Assembly: GCA_023150555.1 (NCBI GenBank)
Contig: JAKLKQ010000011.1
Location: 1 to 64,000 of the forward strand
Origin: Planctomycetota bacterium
Lineage (GTDB): Bacteria; Planctomycetota; SZUA-567; H5-PLA8
Reading direction: 5' to 3'
DNA length: 64,000 bases
Below the pieces are notes generated by a model, which was given only the letters and a program-made list of their open reading frames with translations, was not told where the DNA came from and did not search any database. The position numbers and the translations under genes were made by a program. Shown in pieces: positions 1 through 8,210 of the stretch. Position 1 is the stretch's first letter. Each line of letters opens with the position of its first letter.

Positions 1-251
1 AAATATATAAGTCATTATAATATAGTATGTTACAACTTCACCTTTGGGCCAAATCCTGTAAGTCCTTATTTCATGTGTCGATTCGTTGAAATCATTGGAG
101 TTACAAGAACGAATCGGACGCCGGTATCCGTTTATACCGCAAAACGCATGTCGATATCCTTTTATTCTTGCGTGCATGCTAAAGCGCATGTCTGTGTCCT
201 TTGATGCTGGCTGGGTTGGGCTATGTGTCTGCACGTCTGTATCTCCTACGT

Positions 252-518
252 GTGCTTCCTCCGTGCTGCCTTGTGCTGGCAGTTTGGGAAAGGCAGCACA
301 GCCACAACTTGAATACAGGTCCAGCGTTCCAACGCGCTGTGCTGCTGTGCTTCCTTTTTCTTTAGATAGAGTCATGGTCACACACACAAAAAAGATATGG
401 GTATCAATCCACCCTACATTAAAGAATGGCAGCACGGCAGCACAGACGACACAACCCCCTTAGCCGTTTGGCTTTGCTTGTGCTCCCATGGCAGAACAGA
501 GGGAGCACGAGGCAGCAC
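252..518. repeat. Cluster of 8-bp iteron-like repeats, candidate replication origin
   Basis: The motif GGCAGCAC or its complement GTGCTGCC occurs exactly at 263-270, 292-299, 428-435, 436-443 and 511-518. One- or two-mismatch copies sit at 252-259, 273-280, 339-346, 347-354, 480-487, 490-497 and 501-508. Two pairs form hairpins: 263-272 with 290-299 (10 bp) and 480-487 with 501-508 (8 bp). The cluster lies just past the stop of the SF3 helicase gene, at 523. P4-type replication proteins bind short iterons near their own genes, so origin function is a reasonable inference, but it is unproven. Confidence 0.5.
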
Positions 519-522
519 AGCG

Positions 523-1917
523 CTACGGGCCAAACATGTCGCCTACGCTCCCGCTTGGATCGGACAGCAGCCACACGCCCGCGTAGAAGGTCCGCTGCCG
601 CGATCCCTCCTCCGCCACCCGGTGCCGAACTTTGCACTTTTCGTCGAGGAAGCCGGCGTGCTCGGGGAAACGCTCGCGAAGGAAATTCATCATCGCCTTC
701 GCCACATTGTCGCCATACAGGCCCTTCTTGATGCCGTTCGCCTTGCAGTACTCTTCGTAGGCGAAGTACAGCGCCTCCTTGCTCAGCTTCTTCGTGTTCT
801 GCACGGGATCAAAGCCGATGCACTCTTCGAAGAACTGGCGCTCCTTTTGGACCTCGGACCGCGCCTCGGCCAGCCACGCCTTGACGCGCTCGCCGCGCAG
901 ATCGTCGAAGCCCTTGGCCTTGACGTGCTCGTAACCCGTCAGCGCCCAATTGAAGACGCCTGCAATCTCGCTCTCGACGATCCGGCGCCCGAAGTCTCGA
1001 ATGCGCTTGCCCTCGGGGACGGGGCGCCAGTTCAGCAGCAGCAGACGGCGCCAGATCCCTTCGGATCGGTCGCGGAACGGCGGGAGTTGGTTCGCGTTCA
1101 TCATGAACTTGCACGGCAGCGGCTCGTGCAGCGCCGCGATGTGCTTTCGGTTCACCGCTACGCTGTCGCCGCCGACAATGGCCTTCAAAACGCCCTCGCC
1201 TACCCGGTCCAGGTCGTTCGCGTCGGCGGTAATGTTAAGCGTCTTGCCAAGCAGCGGCTCCAAGCCGAATTGTTGCTTGGGGTCGAACGCTTCTAACCCC
1301 ACGCTGCCGACGTTCTCCTCCCCCACCAACGCGGTAAGAACCGTCGCGTACTGGCTCTTGCCGTCGCCGCCAGGCCCAATGTTCAACAGGAAACACTGTT
1401 GCGGGTGGCCGGGCACGAAACAGTAGCCCGCCCAGGCGCACAGCAGCAGTTGCGCGTCTCCGTCCGGCTGCCATTGCTGCACCGCCTCCATGAAGCGCGG
1501 ACACTTGGCGGACGGGTCGAAGTCGTAGGGCAAGCCGCACCGCGTCCAGAAGTCCGGCGAATGCTTGAAAAGGGACTTGTCCATTTGCCCTGTCTTCAGC
1601 CAGGCGTCCAGGTCAAGGACGCCGTTGCGGAAGCTTACGTAAACGTGCTTGGGGTCCATCTTATCGGCTGCCGAGCCGATCCAGCACGGCGGGCGCACCT
1701 TCTCTCCCAAGTAGACAAGCGATTGAACGGCGCCGATGAGGTTCGTCTTGCCCTGTTCGGTGTGACTGACGCCCATAGAGTTCATGAAGCGCCCGGCCTG
1801 CACCCGCATCCATTCCGATTCCTTGCGGTCCCAGAACCCCAGCTCGCGGCGCCACAAGTACCACTCCTGGCGCCAACGCTTCAGCGCGGCAATGGGGGAA
1901 GAGGCAGCGGCGCTCAT
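523..1917 (-). CDS. Phage/plasmid replication helicase, D5/P4 primase-helicase C-terminal type
   Basis: This 464-residue protein resembles the helicase half of P4-alpha/D5 primase-helicases. A Walker A motif GPGGDGKS lies at residues 181-188, an acidic segment NITAD near 228, the SF3 sensor-type strand FMMNANQLP near 271, and an arginine pair (RR) at 290-291. Family members would act as a hexameric helicase starting element DNA replication. The usual N-terminal primase domain is absent, so the protein is about 60% of typical family length. The ATG overlaps the previous stop by 4 bases, indicating translational coupling. An iteron cluster follows the gene. Confidence 0.85.
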   Translation of the reverse strand: MSAAASSPIAALKRWRQEWYLWRRELGFWDRKESEWMRVQAGRFMNSMGVSHTEQGKTNLIGAVQSLVYLGEKVRPPCWIGSAADKMDPKHVYVSFRNGVLDLDAWLKTGQMDKSLFKHSPDFWTRCGLPYDFDPSAKCPRFMEAVQQWQPDGDAQLLLCAWAGYCFVPGHPQQCFLLNIGPGGDGKSQYATVLTALVGEENVGSVGLEAFDPKQQFGLEPLLGKTLNITADANDLDRVGEGVLKAIVGGDSVAVNRKHIAALHEPLPCKFMMNANQLPPFRDRSEGIWRRLLLLNWRPVPEGKRIRDFGRRIVESEIAGVFNWALTGYEHVKAKGFDDLRGERVKAWLAEARSEVQKERQFFEECIGFDPVQNTKKLSKEALYFAYEEYCKANGIKKGLYGDNVAKAMMNFLRERFPEHAGFLDEKCKVRHRVAEEGSRQRTFYAGVWLLSDPSGSVGDMFGP

Positions 1918-2249
1918 CGTCGCGGCCTCCGCGCAAAGTAATTCTCTTGGATGCCCGGCCAGGCGGACGCCTCGACCACCACGGCGAGACCGTCGCGGTT
2001 GGCCCTATCGCAGCAGTTTGCAAACCGGTGCCCGACGATCCCGCCGCGCGCCGGCCATCCAATCGCGTGCACGGGGTCATTGCAGTACGGGCAGGTCCCG
2101 ACCCAGGCAAACTCGCGCACGGATTCATCGAACACAAGCAAGCGGACAAAGGCAGGCGCAATGATTCGCCCGCCTGGGCTTTTCCAATCGCCCTTGTCCT
2201 GAAGGTAGAGCGAAGGCGAGAGCTGAAGGTGAAAGCGCCGCGTGCTCAT
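1914..2249 (-). CDS. Small putative zinc-binding protein of the replication operon
   Basis: The family of this 111-residue protein is not recognised. Residues 50-85 contain a CPYC knuckle followed by His and a CC pair, a plausible zinc site. It overlaps the downstream helicase start and the upstream gene stop by 4 bases each, so it belongs to a tightly coupled operon. The helicase lacks its primase half, so this protein might supply a DNA-binding or priming-related function, but that is speculation. Confidence 0.55.
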   Translation of the reverse strand: MSTRRFHLQLSPSLYLQDKGDWKSPGGRIIAPAFVRLLVFDESVREFAWVGTCPYCNDPVHAIGWPARGGIVGHRFANCCDRANRDGLAVVVEASAWPGIQENYFARRPRR

Positions 2250-2458
2250 GCCTGCGCCACTCCATACTTTTCCGCCACCGCGCGCATGCCAACTATGCGC
2301 TTGTCTATCTCGGCTGTGAAGTGCTTCAGATCCTCGACGGGTACGCCTTCAGGGCAAAATTGAGCGCCCCACAAGCACCGGCAGAATGCCAAGACGGCCT
2401 CAGAGTCTCTTTTCAGCGCCTCATGGTCGGCGCGGCTCAGCTTTGCGGCGGTAATCAT
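2246..2458 (-). CDS. Hypothetical protein (70 aa), replication operon
   Basis: A short, probably helical protein with no recognised domain. The evidence that it is a gene is its position: its start overlaps the stop of the upstream 97-codon gene by 4 bases, and its stop overlaps the start of the next gene by 4 bases. Chained ATGA overlaps on the same strand are typical of compact phage operons. Confidence 0.5.
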   Translation of the reverse strand: MITAAKLSRADHEALKRDSEAVLAFCRCLWGAQFCPEGVPVEDLKHFTAEIDKRIVGMRAVAEKYGVAQA

Positions 2459-2748
2459 TGGCCATCGCCTTCGGAAGTATGGACTTGTCCGCTTTGGGTG
2501 CTTTCAGCCGCAACCCCGTCGAGCAACGGCGTTGCTACGCGGCGCTTCTTGGTCTCGTGGGGAAACTGGATCGGGCGCCCGCCCAATTCAACGATCTTCA
2601 GTACGGCCAAGCCGATCCGTGGGGGGTCTTTTTCGACGATTGCCAGCCGCAAGGCCAAGGCGAGTCTGTCTAGAGCTGTCCAATGAGCAACAGCGTTCTC
2701 GACGGAAGTAGGGCCTTGCAAAAGGTCTTTAATTTTTGTATTGTCCAT
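2455..2748 (-). CDS. Hypothetical protein (97 aa), first gene after the terminator
   Basis: No domain is recognised. The N-terminal two thirds looks helical and the tail is polar. It is the first gene of the ATGA-linked chain that leads to the helicase. A GGAG lies about 10 bases before the ATG. A strong hairpin at 2763-2807 separates it from the upstream 340-codon gene, so it may have its own promoter or depend on read-through. Confidence 0.5.
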   Translation of the reverse strand: MDNTKIKDLLQGPTSVENAVAHWTALDRLALALRLAIVEKDPPRIGLAVLKIVELGGRPIQFPHETKKRRVATPLLDGVAAESTQSGQVHTSEGDGQ

Positions 2749-2762
2749 CCGTTTCGTTCTCC

Positions 2763-2807
2763 AAAGCCCCGCGCATCGGCCGCCACAGCCGCGCGGGGCT
2801 TTTTTTT
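2763..2807 (+). terminator. GC-rich hairpin with T tract
   Basis: Arms at 2763-2774 and 2791-2802 pair perfectly (core GCCCCGCGC / GCGCGGGGC) and are followed by eight T on the plus strand. The strong polarity is rightward although all neighbouring genes read leftward. In the leftward direction the hairpin is followed only by TTTGG. Confidence 0.6.
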
Positions 2808-2809
2808 GC

Positions 2810-3832
2810 TTACAGTTCGCCTCGAATGACCGTAACCTCCGGCGCCGCGACAGGCGCCGACACGCGCGGGCGGCTCGCTTCCAGATCGTGCGGCCGGTCG
2901 GTCGGGACGAAGAGACCGGAACTCGCCAGAGCGTTCCCGATGCCCAGTTCGCCCAGCGCGTTCAAGTGCTCGGGGGTCTCCTTGCGGCGCCCCAGGTGAT
3001 CGCACGGCGCAGCCGCGCGCGCGTTGAACAGGCGCAAGGCCACGTACCCGGCCAACCACAAATCGCGGCGAACCTTGTCGCTGCCTTCCTGCGTCGTGTG
3101 CCAACGGCCCGGCGCATCCTCCAGGCGTTGCAGCGCCTTGTCAGCAGCGTTCAGGCGCTCGCCCAGCGCCGCGACTCGCGTCGCGCGCTCTTCATCGCCC
3201 ATCGCGCCGGGTTGCTCGACCAGCCGCAAAGCTTCCAGGTCCGAAGGCAACAGCGAAAGCAATGCCACGTCGGCCAGCAAATCGGCGCACTCGCGCCGCC
3301 CGTCCGAGACTTGCGCGGCCTCGCTCTTCCATCCGCTTGGATCGGCCGGCGCCGCCGCCGCACTCAGCCGCCGGCGAAGTTCGCTTCGCAGCAGCGCGCG
3401 CACGTCAATCTGAGCAGCTCGACCCCGCATCAGGTGATCGCGGGTCTCCTTGTCCAGCAAGTCGGCAATGATCCGCACCCGCGCGGCTGAAACGTCGCGG
3501 ACTAGTCCCTTCTTCACGCTCGCCACCGCGCGCGGCGTGGCCTCCAGGACTGCAAGCTCGGTCTGGCAAGCCGCGATTTCGCAGCGCGCTTTCTCCCACT
3601 CGACGAACGACGCGCGCGCGGCCTTGGACTCGGCCAGCACCCCCGCCAGGGCCAGCAGCTCGCCGTCTACCTCCAGGCTCAGGCCACGGCCAAAGGCACC
3701 AACCTTCTTCCGGCAACGTGCATCGAACAGCTCGAACCATCGCACGTCCAGCTCGGCGCCGGGCGCGAACGTCGGCGGCAGTTCCTTGGAGACCTCGGGG
3801 CCGCTCAGGATCTTGGAGATCGTAGAAAACAT
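2810..3832 (-). CDS. Hypothetical phage-element protein (340 aa)
   Basis: A mostly helical, Arg- and Ala-rich protein with no family I can name. It has no signal peptide, membrane segment or metal motif. Its start lies inside the 3' end of the HAD phosphatase gene (28-base overlap), which supports co-transcription with the capsid-region genes. A hairpin follows the stop immediately. The position between capsid and replication genes would suit a structural or DNA-packaging accessory protein, but the sequence shows nothing specific. Confidence 0.6.
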   Translation of the reverse strand: MFSTISKILSGPEVSKELPPTFAPGAELDVRWFELFDARCRKKVGAFGRGLSLEVDGELLALAGVLAESKAARASFVEWEKARCEIAACQTELAVLEATPRAVASVKKGLVRDVSAARVRIIADLLDKETRDHLMRGRAAQIDVRALLRSELRRRLSAAAAPADPSGWKSEAAQVSDGRRECADLLADVALLSLLPSDLEALRLVEQPGAMGDEERATRVAALGERLNAADKALQRLEDAPGRWHTTQEGSDKVRRDLWLAGYVALRLFNARAAAPCDHLGRRKETPEHLNALGELGIGNALASSGLFVPTDRPHDLEASRPRVSAPVAAPEVTVIRGEL

Positions 3833-4269
3833 TTCTTCCGTTCCTTTCGGGCAAAGGTCTTTTTACGTTTGGCAGCCTGGCGCGCCCGGCTCTCGCGCTC
3901 CGCTTCGATCAACAGTTCCATCGTCGAACGCACCGCCGCCCAATTGACTACGGCGCCTTTGTCGCCATCCTTCAGCACCGGGCAGCCAAGGCCACGGTCG
4001 TCGATGTACACGTCCCCGTACATCTTGGGGCTGGTGGTCCACTCTTTCTGGCGTTCGTCGCTGTTCACCGCGTCGAACTCTATGCCGTTCTTCTTCAGCC
4101 AGGCCACCGCCGCTTCCAGCTTCGCGCCGCTACGCACGGTGAAGAGGCCCAGCCAGCAGCCCTGGCGCTTCAGAAACTTTATGGTCTCCAGTGCCAGCGG
4201 CGCCGCCGCCCCGATATCAGGGTAAGCGTGCTCGACAATCGTGCCGTCAAAGTCGATCACCACGCGCAC
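3805..4269 (-). CDS. HAD-superfamily phosphatase-like protein, GTG start
   Basis: The protein begins VRVVIDFDGT, which is HAD motif I with nucleophile and acid at D6 and D8. A Thr/Arg/Ser stretch (FTVRSG) follows, and later an IDDR segment resembling motif IV. At 154 residues it is a small, capless HAD, a family that dephosphorylates nucleotides, sugars or nucleic-acid ends; the substrate is unknown. I chose the GTG at 4269 because GAAGGAG lies 8 bases upstream and the previous gene stops at 4275. A longer in-frame ATG at 4392 would read through most of the zinc-ribbon domain of the upstream gene. The 3' end overlaps the next gene by 28 bases. Confidence 0.7.
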   Translation of the reverse strand: MRVVIDFDGTIVEHAYPDIGAAAPLALETIKFLKRQGCWLGLFTVRSGAKLEAAVAWLKKNGIEFDAVNSDERQKEWTTSPKMYGDVYIDDRGLGCPVLKDGDKGAVVNWAAVRSTMELLIEAERESRARQAAKRKKTFARKERKKCFLRSPRS

Positions 4270-4274
4270 AGCCC

Positions 4275-4688
4275 TTACTCCTTCGGTGCAAGCGTACGGA
4301 ACGGATAGCAGCAGGTCTCGCACTTGCGGTACTGCACCCGCCCAACGACTTCCAGAATGCGGGTTACGTAACGGCTGCCACAGGAAGGGCAAAGCCCTTT
4401 GAACGTCTTGGCGTCGAGCACCGGGCGTGCGCGTTGCGCATCGTCCCAGCCCGATTCGATGCGCAAGGCCCGCGCCTCGTCGCTCGTATCCCGCTCATCT
4501 TCCGCGCGCTTATGCGCGGCCAGACGCTCCAGGCGCCGCCGCTGCCCAGCGGCCTTCTCGCCTTCGGCCATGGCTTCCAGGACGTCCAGCGGAAGCTTTG
4601 CCATGGTCGAGTTGACGGGCGCTTCCGGCTTGCCGTTCAGCTTCTCGGCCGCCCAGCGCCGCGCGTTACTCAAAGCTTCGAAGATCAC
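4275..4688 (-). CDS. Zinc-ribbon protein (137 aa)
   Basis: The N-terminal 95 residues are charged and helical. The C-terminal 45 residues form a clear zinc ribbon, CPSCGSRYV followed about 16 residues later by CETCC. Such ribbons usually bind nucleic acid or protein partners. The start overlaps the upstream degenerate HAD gene by 4 bases, and the stop lies 5 bases before the GTG of the downstream HAD gene, so three consecutive genes appear co-translated. Confidence 0.65.
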   Translation of the reverse strand: MIFEALSNARRWAAEKLNGKPEAPVNSTMAKLPLDVLEAMAEGEKAAGQRRRLERLAAHKRAEDERDTSDEARALRIESGWDDAQRARPVLDAKTFKGLCPSCGSRYVTRILEVVGRVQYRKCETCCYPFRTLAPKE

Positions 4689-5272
4689 GCGCCGCCCCTT
4701 TCAGCCCGTTGCTTCAGGTGCTCGGGCGCTTTCGGCGCCGGGCCTTGCAGCGAATCGAGCTTGTCCATAAATTGCTCATCGCTCGGCCCGCCATCGAGGA
4801 ACCGAGCCGCCTCCGCGCTGGGCATGCCCACCGATACCAGCAGGTGAAAGCGCTTGGTCACGAGCTGCCGGTGCGCCTTCAGTGTCGCCTCGTTCTCGCG
4901 CCGCGCCTCTTCACGAATGCGCTCGCGCTCTTCCTCTTCCTCGTCGAACAGCGCTTCCTCCGAGAAATCTACGATCCCGAAAATTTTCGTGCCGAAAGCG
5001 CGGGGCTGAAGGTACACGCTCGCTGGAGGAAGGGGATACAGCCCATCAACCTCGAACCCTTGCTTGGCGAGCCATCGCGTGATATCCGCGCGCGTGTCCT
5101 CGCTTGCCTCCCACAGATGCCGCGTGCAGATATAGACCTTCCAACCCTTTGCACGCAGCTTGGCGACGGCCTCCGGCGCCTCGTACCTTTTCCGCGCGTT
5201 CGGCGTCCAATCGCCAAAGCACAGCGCGCGGTCCAGTTCCACGCAGACGGTTCGGGTTCGGTCTTCCGCCAT
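4685..5272 (-). CDS. Degenerate HAD-like protein with acidic/helical C-terminus
   Basis: The first 110 residues parallel the HAD phosphatase two genes downstream, but the motif I aspartates read ELDRAL and the terminal motif reads IVDF. The nucleophile is therefore replaced by Glu and the protein is probably inactive or altered. A run of acidic residues (EEEEE) and a helical segment follow. The ATG at 5272 has AAGGA about 8 bases upstream; an in-frame ATG at 5377 would add 35 low-complexity residues. It ends in a 4-base overlap with the zinc-ribbon gene. Confidence 0.6.
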   Translation of the reverse strand: MAEDRTRTVCVELDRALCFGDWTPNARKRYEAPEAVAKLRAKGWKVYICTRHLWEASEDTRADITRWLAKQGFEVDGLYPLPPASVYLQPRAFGTKIFGIVDFSEEALFDEEEEERERIREEARRENEATLKAHRQLVTKRFHLLVSVGMPSAEAARFLDGGPSDEQFMDKLDSLQGPAPKAPEHLKQRAERGGA

Positions 5273-5394
5273 TTCAGAATCCTTGAGCTTCGATCCGCCC
5301 GGCCGGTGGCGCCGTGGGGGGGGAGATATGGCAACCACCGGGCCGGGGGACCAGGAGAGAAGCGGCCACCATTCCAATGGCCGCGCCTCGAGGG

Positions 5395-6102
5395 TCAGGG
5401 CTTCGCTTCATCCAGCTTCGCTATCCGGTCGCGCTGCATTTCGAGCATGAAGCGCGCCCCGTCCAGCTCCGAGTATCCAAGCTCCGCGAGAAACTCGGCG
5501 TGATTGGACGGGATGCCACCGCTCGCCGCCAGGGACCGCAAGGCATTAGTCCGCCGTTCGGCCTCGATGTTGACCTGATGCCCGGCGGTGCGCACAAGGC
5601 CGGTTCTCGGCTGGCGAGGCGCGCAGCACAACGTGACCTCAACCAAGGTCCAGGATTCTATGCGCACGATAGGGCCGCATCGTCCGTCCGGGGTCGGCTG
5701 GCCTTGGCGGTATCGAAAAGCCTTGTTGGGTTTGATACCGCCCGAACAACCCCACAGCCGACCGCACTCCAAAAGAGAGAAGGCCATCATGCCGTCAGCG
5801 GAGTTCAAAAATTCGACCAGCCCGTACACGCGGCCAAGGCCCGATTCGAGCCAGGCATGCAGCACGCGCGCGACGGGCTTCGATTCGTCGTGCTCCAGCC
5901 ATACGCGCGCACCGTCCAGCAGCTTGCCCAGGATCACGGCGTTGTGCTTGTGCACGTAATAACGCGGCTCCGGCCATGCTTCGTACCCGCCCTGCACGGT
6001 CTCGTCGGTCGTGAAGACCAGCACCGCGCGGCGCTTCGCGCGGTCCAGCCCCTCCACGCAAAGCGGGAGAGACTCGTGCAGAACGGGGGCGGGCTCACGC
6101 AT
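5395..6102 (-). CDS. Second prohead-protease-like protein
   Basis: The 235-residue protein follows the pattern of HK97-type (S78) prohead proteases. It has His71 in LEHDESKPVARV, then GRVYGLVEF, then Ser120 in GRLWGCSGGI, and finally WTLVEVTLCCAP, matching the family's strand with E-V-S-L-V-T-x-P. These proteases cleave scaffold and capsid proteins during head maturation. It lies 12 bases after a gene that already has a protease domain fused to the capsid protein, so the element appears to carry two protease modules. Whether both are active is unknown. Confidence 0.6.
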   Translation of the reverse strand: MREPAPVLHESLPLCVEGLDRAKRRAVLVFTTDETVQGGYEAWPEPRYYVHKHNAVILGKLLDGARVWLEHDESKPVARVLHAWLESGLGRVYGLVEFLNSADGMMAFSLLECGRLWGCSGGIKPNKAFRYRQGQPTPDGRCGPIVRIESWTLVEVTLCCAPRQPRTGLVRTAGHQVNIEAERRTNALRSLAASGGIPSNHAEFLAELGYSELDGARFMLEMQRDRIAKLDEAKP

Positions 6103-6114
6103 TGCGTTAGTGCC

Positions 6115-8124
6115 TTACGCGCCGTCGTTGCGCTGAATGAGCTTCGGGTTCACGGCCTTGACGCCCGCCGCGAAGTGCACACGGAACTTGACGCCGAGGA
6201 AAGAGACATCCTTGCGGTCTTCGGTGACGATGGGGTTGTCCACGCCGTGCACGTGCGCCAGTTCGAAGGCGCCGGTAAGTTCCGTGGCTGCCGCCGCAAT
6301 AAACCAGCGCGTGGCCGACACGTTGGCATGAAAGCCCGTCTGGCTCAGACGCGGCTCGGCCTCGACGATGTAGGATGGCTCCCCGCCCGGCGAGACCTGG
6401 CGCACAAGGTCAAGCGCCGTTGCCCGCAACGCGGGCGGAACGATCAGCACATCCGGAGCCACGCCGACAGGCTCGGCCACCTGAAGATTCGGACTACCGA
6501 CCTGGAAGTTTTCGGCGTGCGCGTAGAAGCCGGTCTCGGCAGCGCCCAGCCCGGTAAGGCCCAGCGCGGAGCCGCCACCCGTCGCCAGGTTGCCCCGATC
6601 CGCGTGGAACAACGGCACGCCGTCGGCCATGTTGGCATTCGCAAGCAGGTGCGTATAGACCAGACGCGATTCCGCGTTGGCGACGGCGCGGCCCGCGTTC
6701 ATCATCAGCAGATCGAACCACCTGACGGAGCGTTCGAAAAAGAGTTCCCACGGAATCTTGAAGAGCGTACCCAGCGCGATTGCGCGGATGCTCTCGGCGC
6801 TCGCCGAAAGATTAGCCTCTTTAAGCTCACCGTTCTCGGGCGTTTCGGGCAGGTACCCCAAGCCCTCCAGGATCACGCGCGACTGCCCCTTGAAATCGGC
6901 GTCGTCCGTAACGGGCACCCAGCTTCGCCACGTTGCGTGCGACTTGTACGCGGGCACGACCAGTTTCTGAGCGACGTTGGCCACCAGGGCGGAGAGCATG
7001 CCGCCGCTCAGCGCGCGCTTGTAGATCGTCTCGCGCCCGTCCCGGTTGTCGATCCGTTCCCCGCGCGCCTCGACGCAGCGTCGCGCAAGGTCTTCGAAGT
7101 CGCGCACCGGCGCCACGCCGCGCGTGTACTCGTCGTTCCGCGCGACGGGCGCGAAGCTGGGAAGCGCGCGCACAAGCGCCGACTCCGCGCGCTTCAGCAG
7201 CGTATCGGTCCGGTCTCTGGTCACGGTGGCAGGCATGGCGTGTTCTCCTTCGAAGTAGGGGGCCGAAACGGAAGCGCCCTGTAGGTTCGATTCATCGGGA
7301 ATCGCCTCCAGGGCGTTTCGTATCGCGATGTAGTTGTTGCTCCCCCACTTCCTCGCGGCACGCAGCGCACACTTGCGATTCCAAAGATAGTTTCCGCCGC
7401 GTTTGGGCAGCCCCCGTCTCCGCGCGAACTCGGACATGGCAGAGGTACGGTTCGTGCCGATGATTTCGGCCAGCTCGCGCGTAGCCAAAGGGAAAGAGAA
7501 GGCAGCTGCGCCAGCGTCCCGCGTGCGGCCTACGCCAACCGTATAGTCAGCCGGAATGGTCGTCGCCGTGACCTCGTAGACGCTCCAGCGCGTGACCACA
7601 AAGCACGGCCCGTCGTACTCGATGCCATCGATTTCGAAGGACTGCCCGCTTCGCACGTACTCGCCTTCAAGCGGCTCGTACCCAAACGAGATGCCCTTCA
7701 GCATCCCGTCTTGCATCTGCTGAAGCGCCAACTCCGCGTCCGGCGTCGATCCGAATCGGATGATCGCCCGCCCGCGTTGCGCATCCTCGTCAATCCAGAT
7801 TTTCAGGATCGAAGCGATGGGCACGGCGGGGTTATGGTTGAATAAAACGCAACCGGCAACGCGCGCGGGTTCCAGGTCGACACCGCCCACCGAATGATGC
7901 AGGATTTCCGGAACCACGCCGCCCAGCTCGGGGCAGTAGCGGCGCACGCGGTTGGTGTTCGACGAAAAGGTAATCTCGAACGTGCGCCCGTCCTCGCCTT
8001 CGACGACTCGCACGGACGTAACTTCCGCCGTGCGCGTGCGCCCGTTGCGCTTCGAACGCAGCAACAGAGTGCGACCGACAAGACGGCGAAGGCGCTTCGG
8101 AATCGAGCGTGGCAGCGTACTCAT
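6115..8124 (-). CDS. Prohead protease / major capsid protein fusion
   Basis: A 669-residue polyprotein. Residues 80-200 carry the S78 prohead-protease pattern: His97 in LFNHN, Ser146 in KGISFGYEP, and WSVYEVTATTIPAD. A basic linker is followed from about residue 300 by a capsid-like domain of the protease-linked HK97/Mu-type class, including a PLFHADRGNLA segment and a C-terminal KFRVHFAAGVKAVNP strand. The protease would cut itself and the capsid during shell assembly. The upstream intergenic DNA carries three palindromes. No portal or terminase gene is adjacent, which is unusual for a complete phage. Confidence 0.8.
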   Translation of the reverse strand: MSTLPRSIPKRLRRLVGRTLLLRSKRNGRTRTAEVTSVRVVEGEDGRTFEITFSSNTNRVRRYCPELGGVVPEILHHSVGGVDLEPARVAGCVLFNHNPAVPIASILKIWIDEDAQRGRAIIRFGSTPDAELALQQMQDGMLKGISFGYEPLEGEYVRSGQSFEIDGIEYDGPCFVVTRWSVYEVTATTIPADYTVGVGRTRDAGAAAFSFPLATRELAEIIGTNRTSAMSEFARRRGLPKRGGNYLWNRKCALRAARKWGSNNYIAIRNALEAIPDESNLQGASVSAPYFEGEHAMPATVTRDRTDTLLKRAESALVRALPSFAPVARNDEYTRGVAPVRDFEDLARRCVEARGERIDNRDGRETIYKRALSGGMLSALVANVAQKLVVPAYKSHATWRSWVPVTDDADFKGQSRVILEGLGYLPETPENGELKEANLSASAESIRAIALGTLFKIPWELFFERSVRWFDLLMMNAGRAVANAESRLVYTHLLANANMADGVPLFHADRGNLATGGGSALGLTGLGAAETGFYAHAENFQVGSPNLQVAEPVGVAPDVLIVPPALRATALDLVRQVSPGGEPSYIVEAEPRLSQTGFHANVSATRWFIAAAATELTGAFELAHVHGVDNPIVTEDRKDVSFLGVKFRVHFAAGVKAVNPKLIQRNDGA

Positions 8125-8210
8125 GGTGTACCGTCCCAGTTGTAATCACGGTGAATGCGTCAACTGTTGGGAATCAATGCCACAAATTCCAGATAAGCGC
8201 AATGGTGTCG

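Noticed and set aside
86..463. A 125-codon rightward frame across the repeat cluster
   Set aside because: It has no ribosome site or family and its sequence is dominated by the iteron-like repeats.
397..1296. A 299-codon rightward frame opposite the helicase gene
   Set aside because: It is antisense to a gene with clear SF3 motifs and has no family; high GC makes such shadow frames common.
5314..7284. A 656-codon rightward frame across the capsid region
   Set aside because: It lies antisense to the protease and capsid genes, is Arg/His-rich and has no motif; it is a composition artefact.
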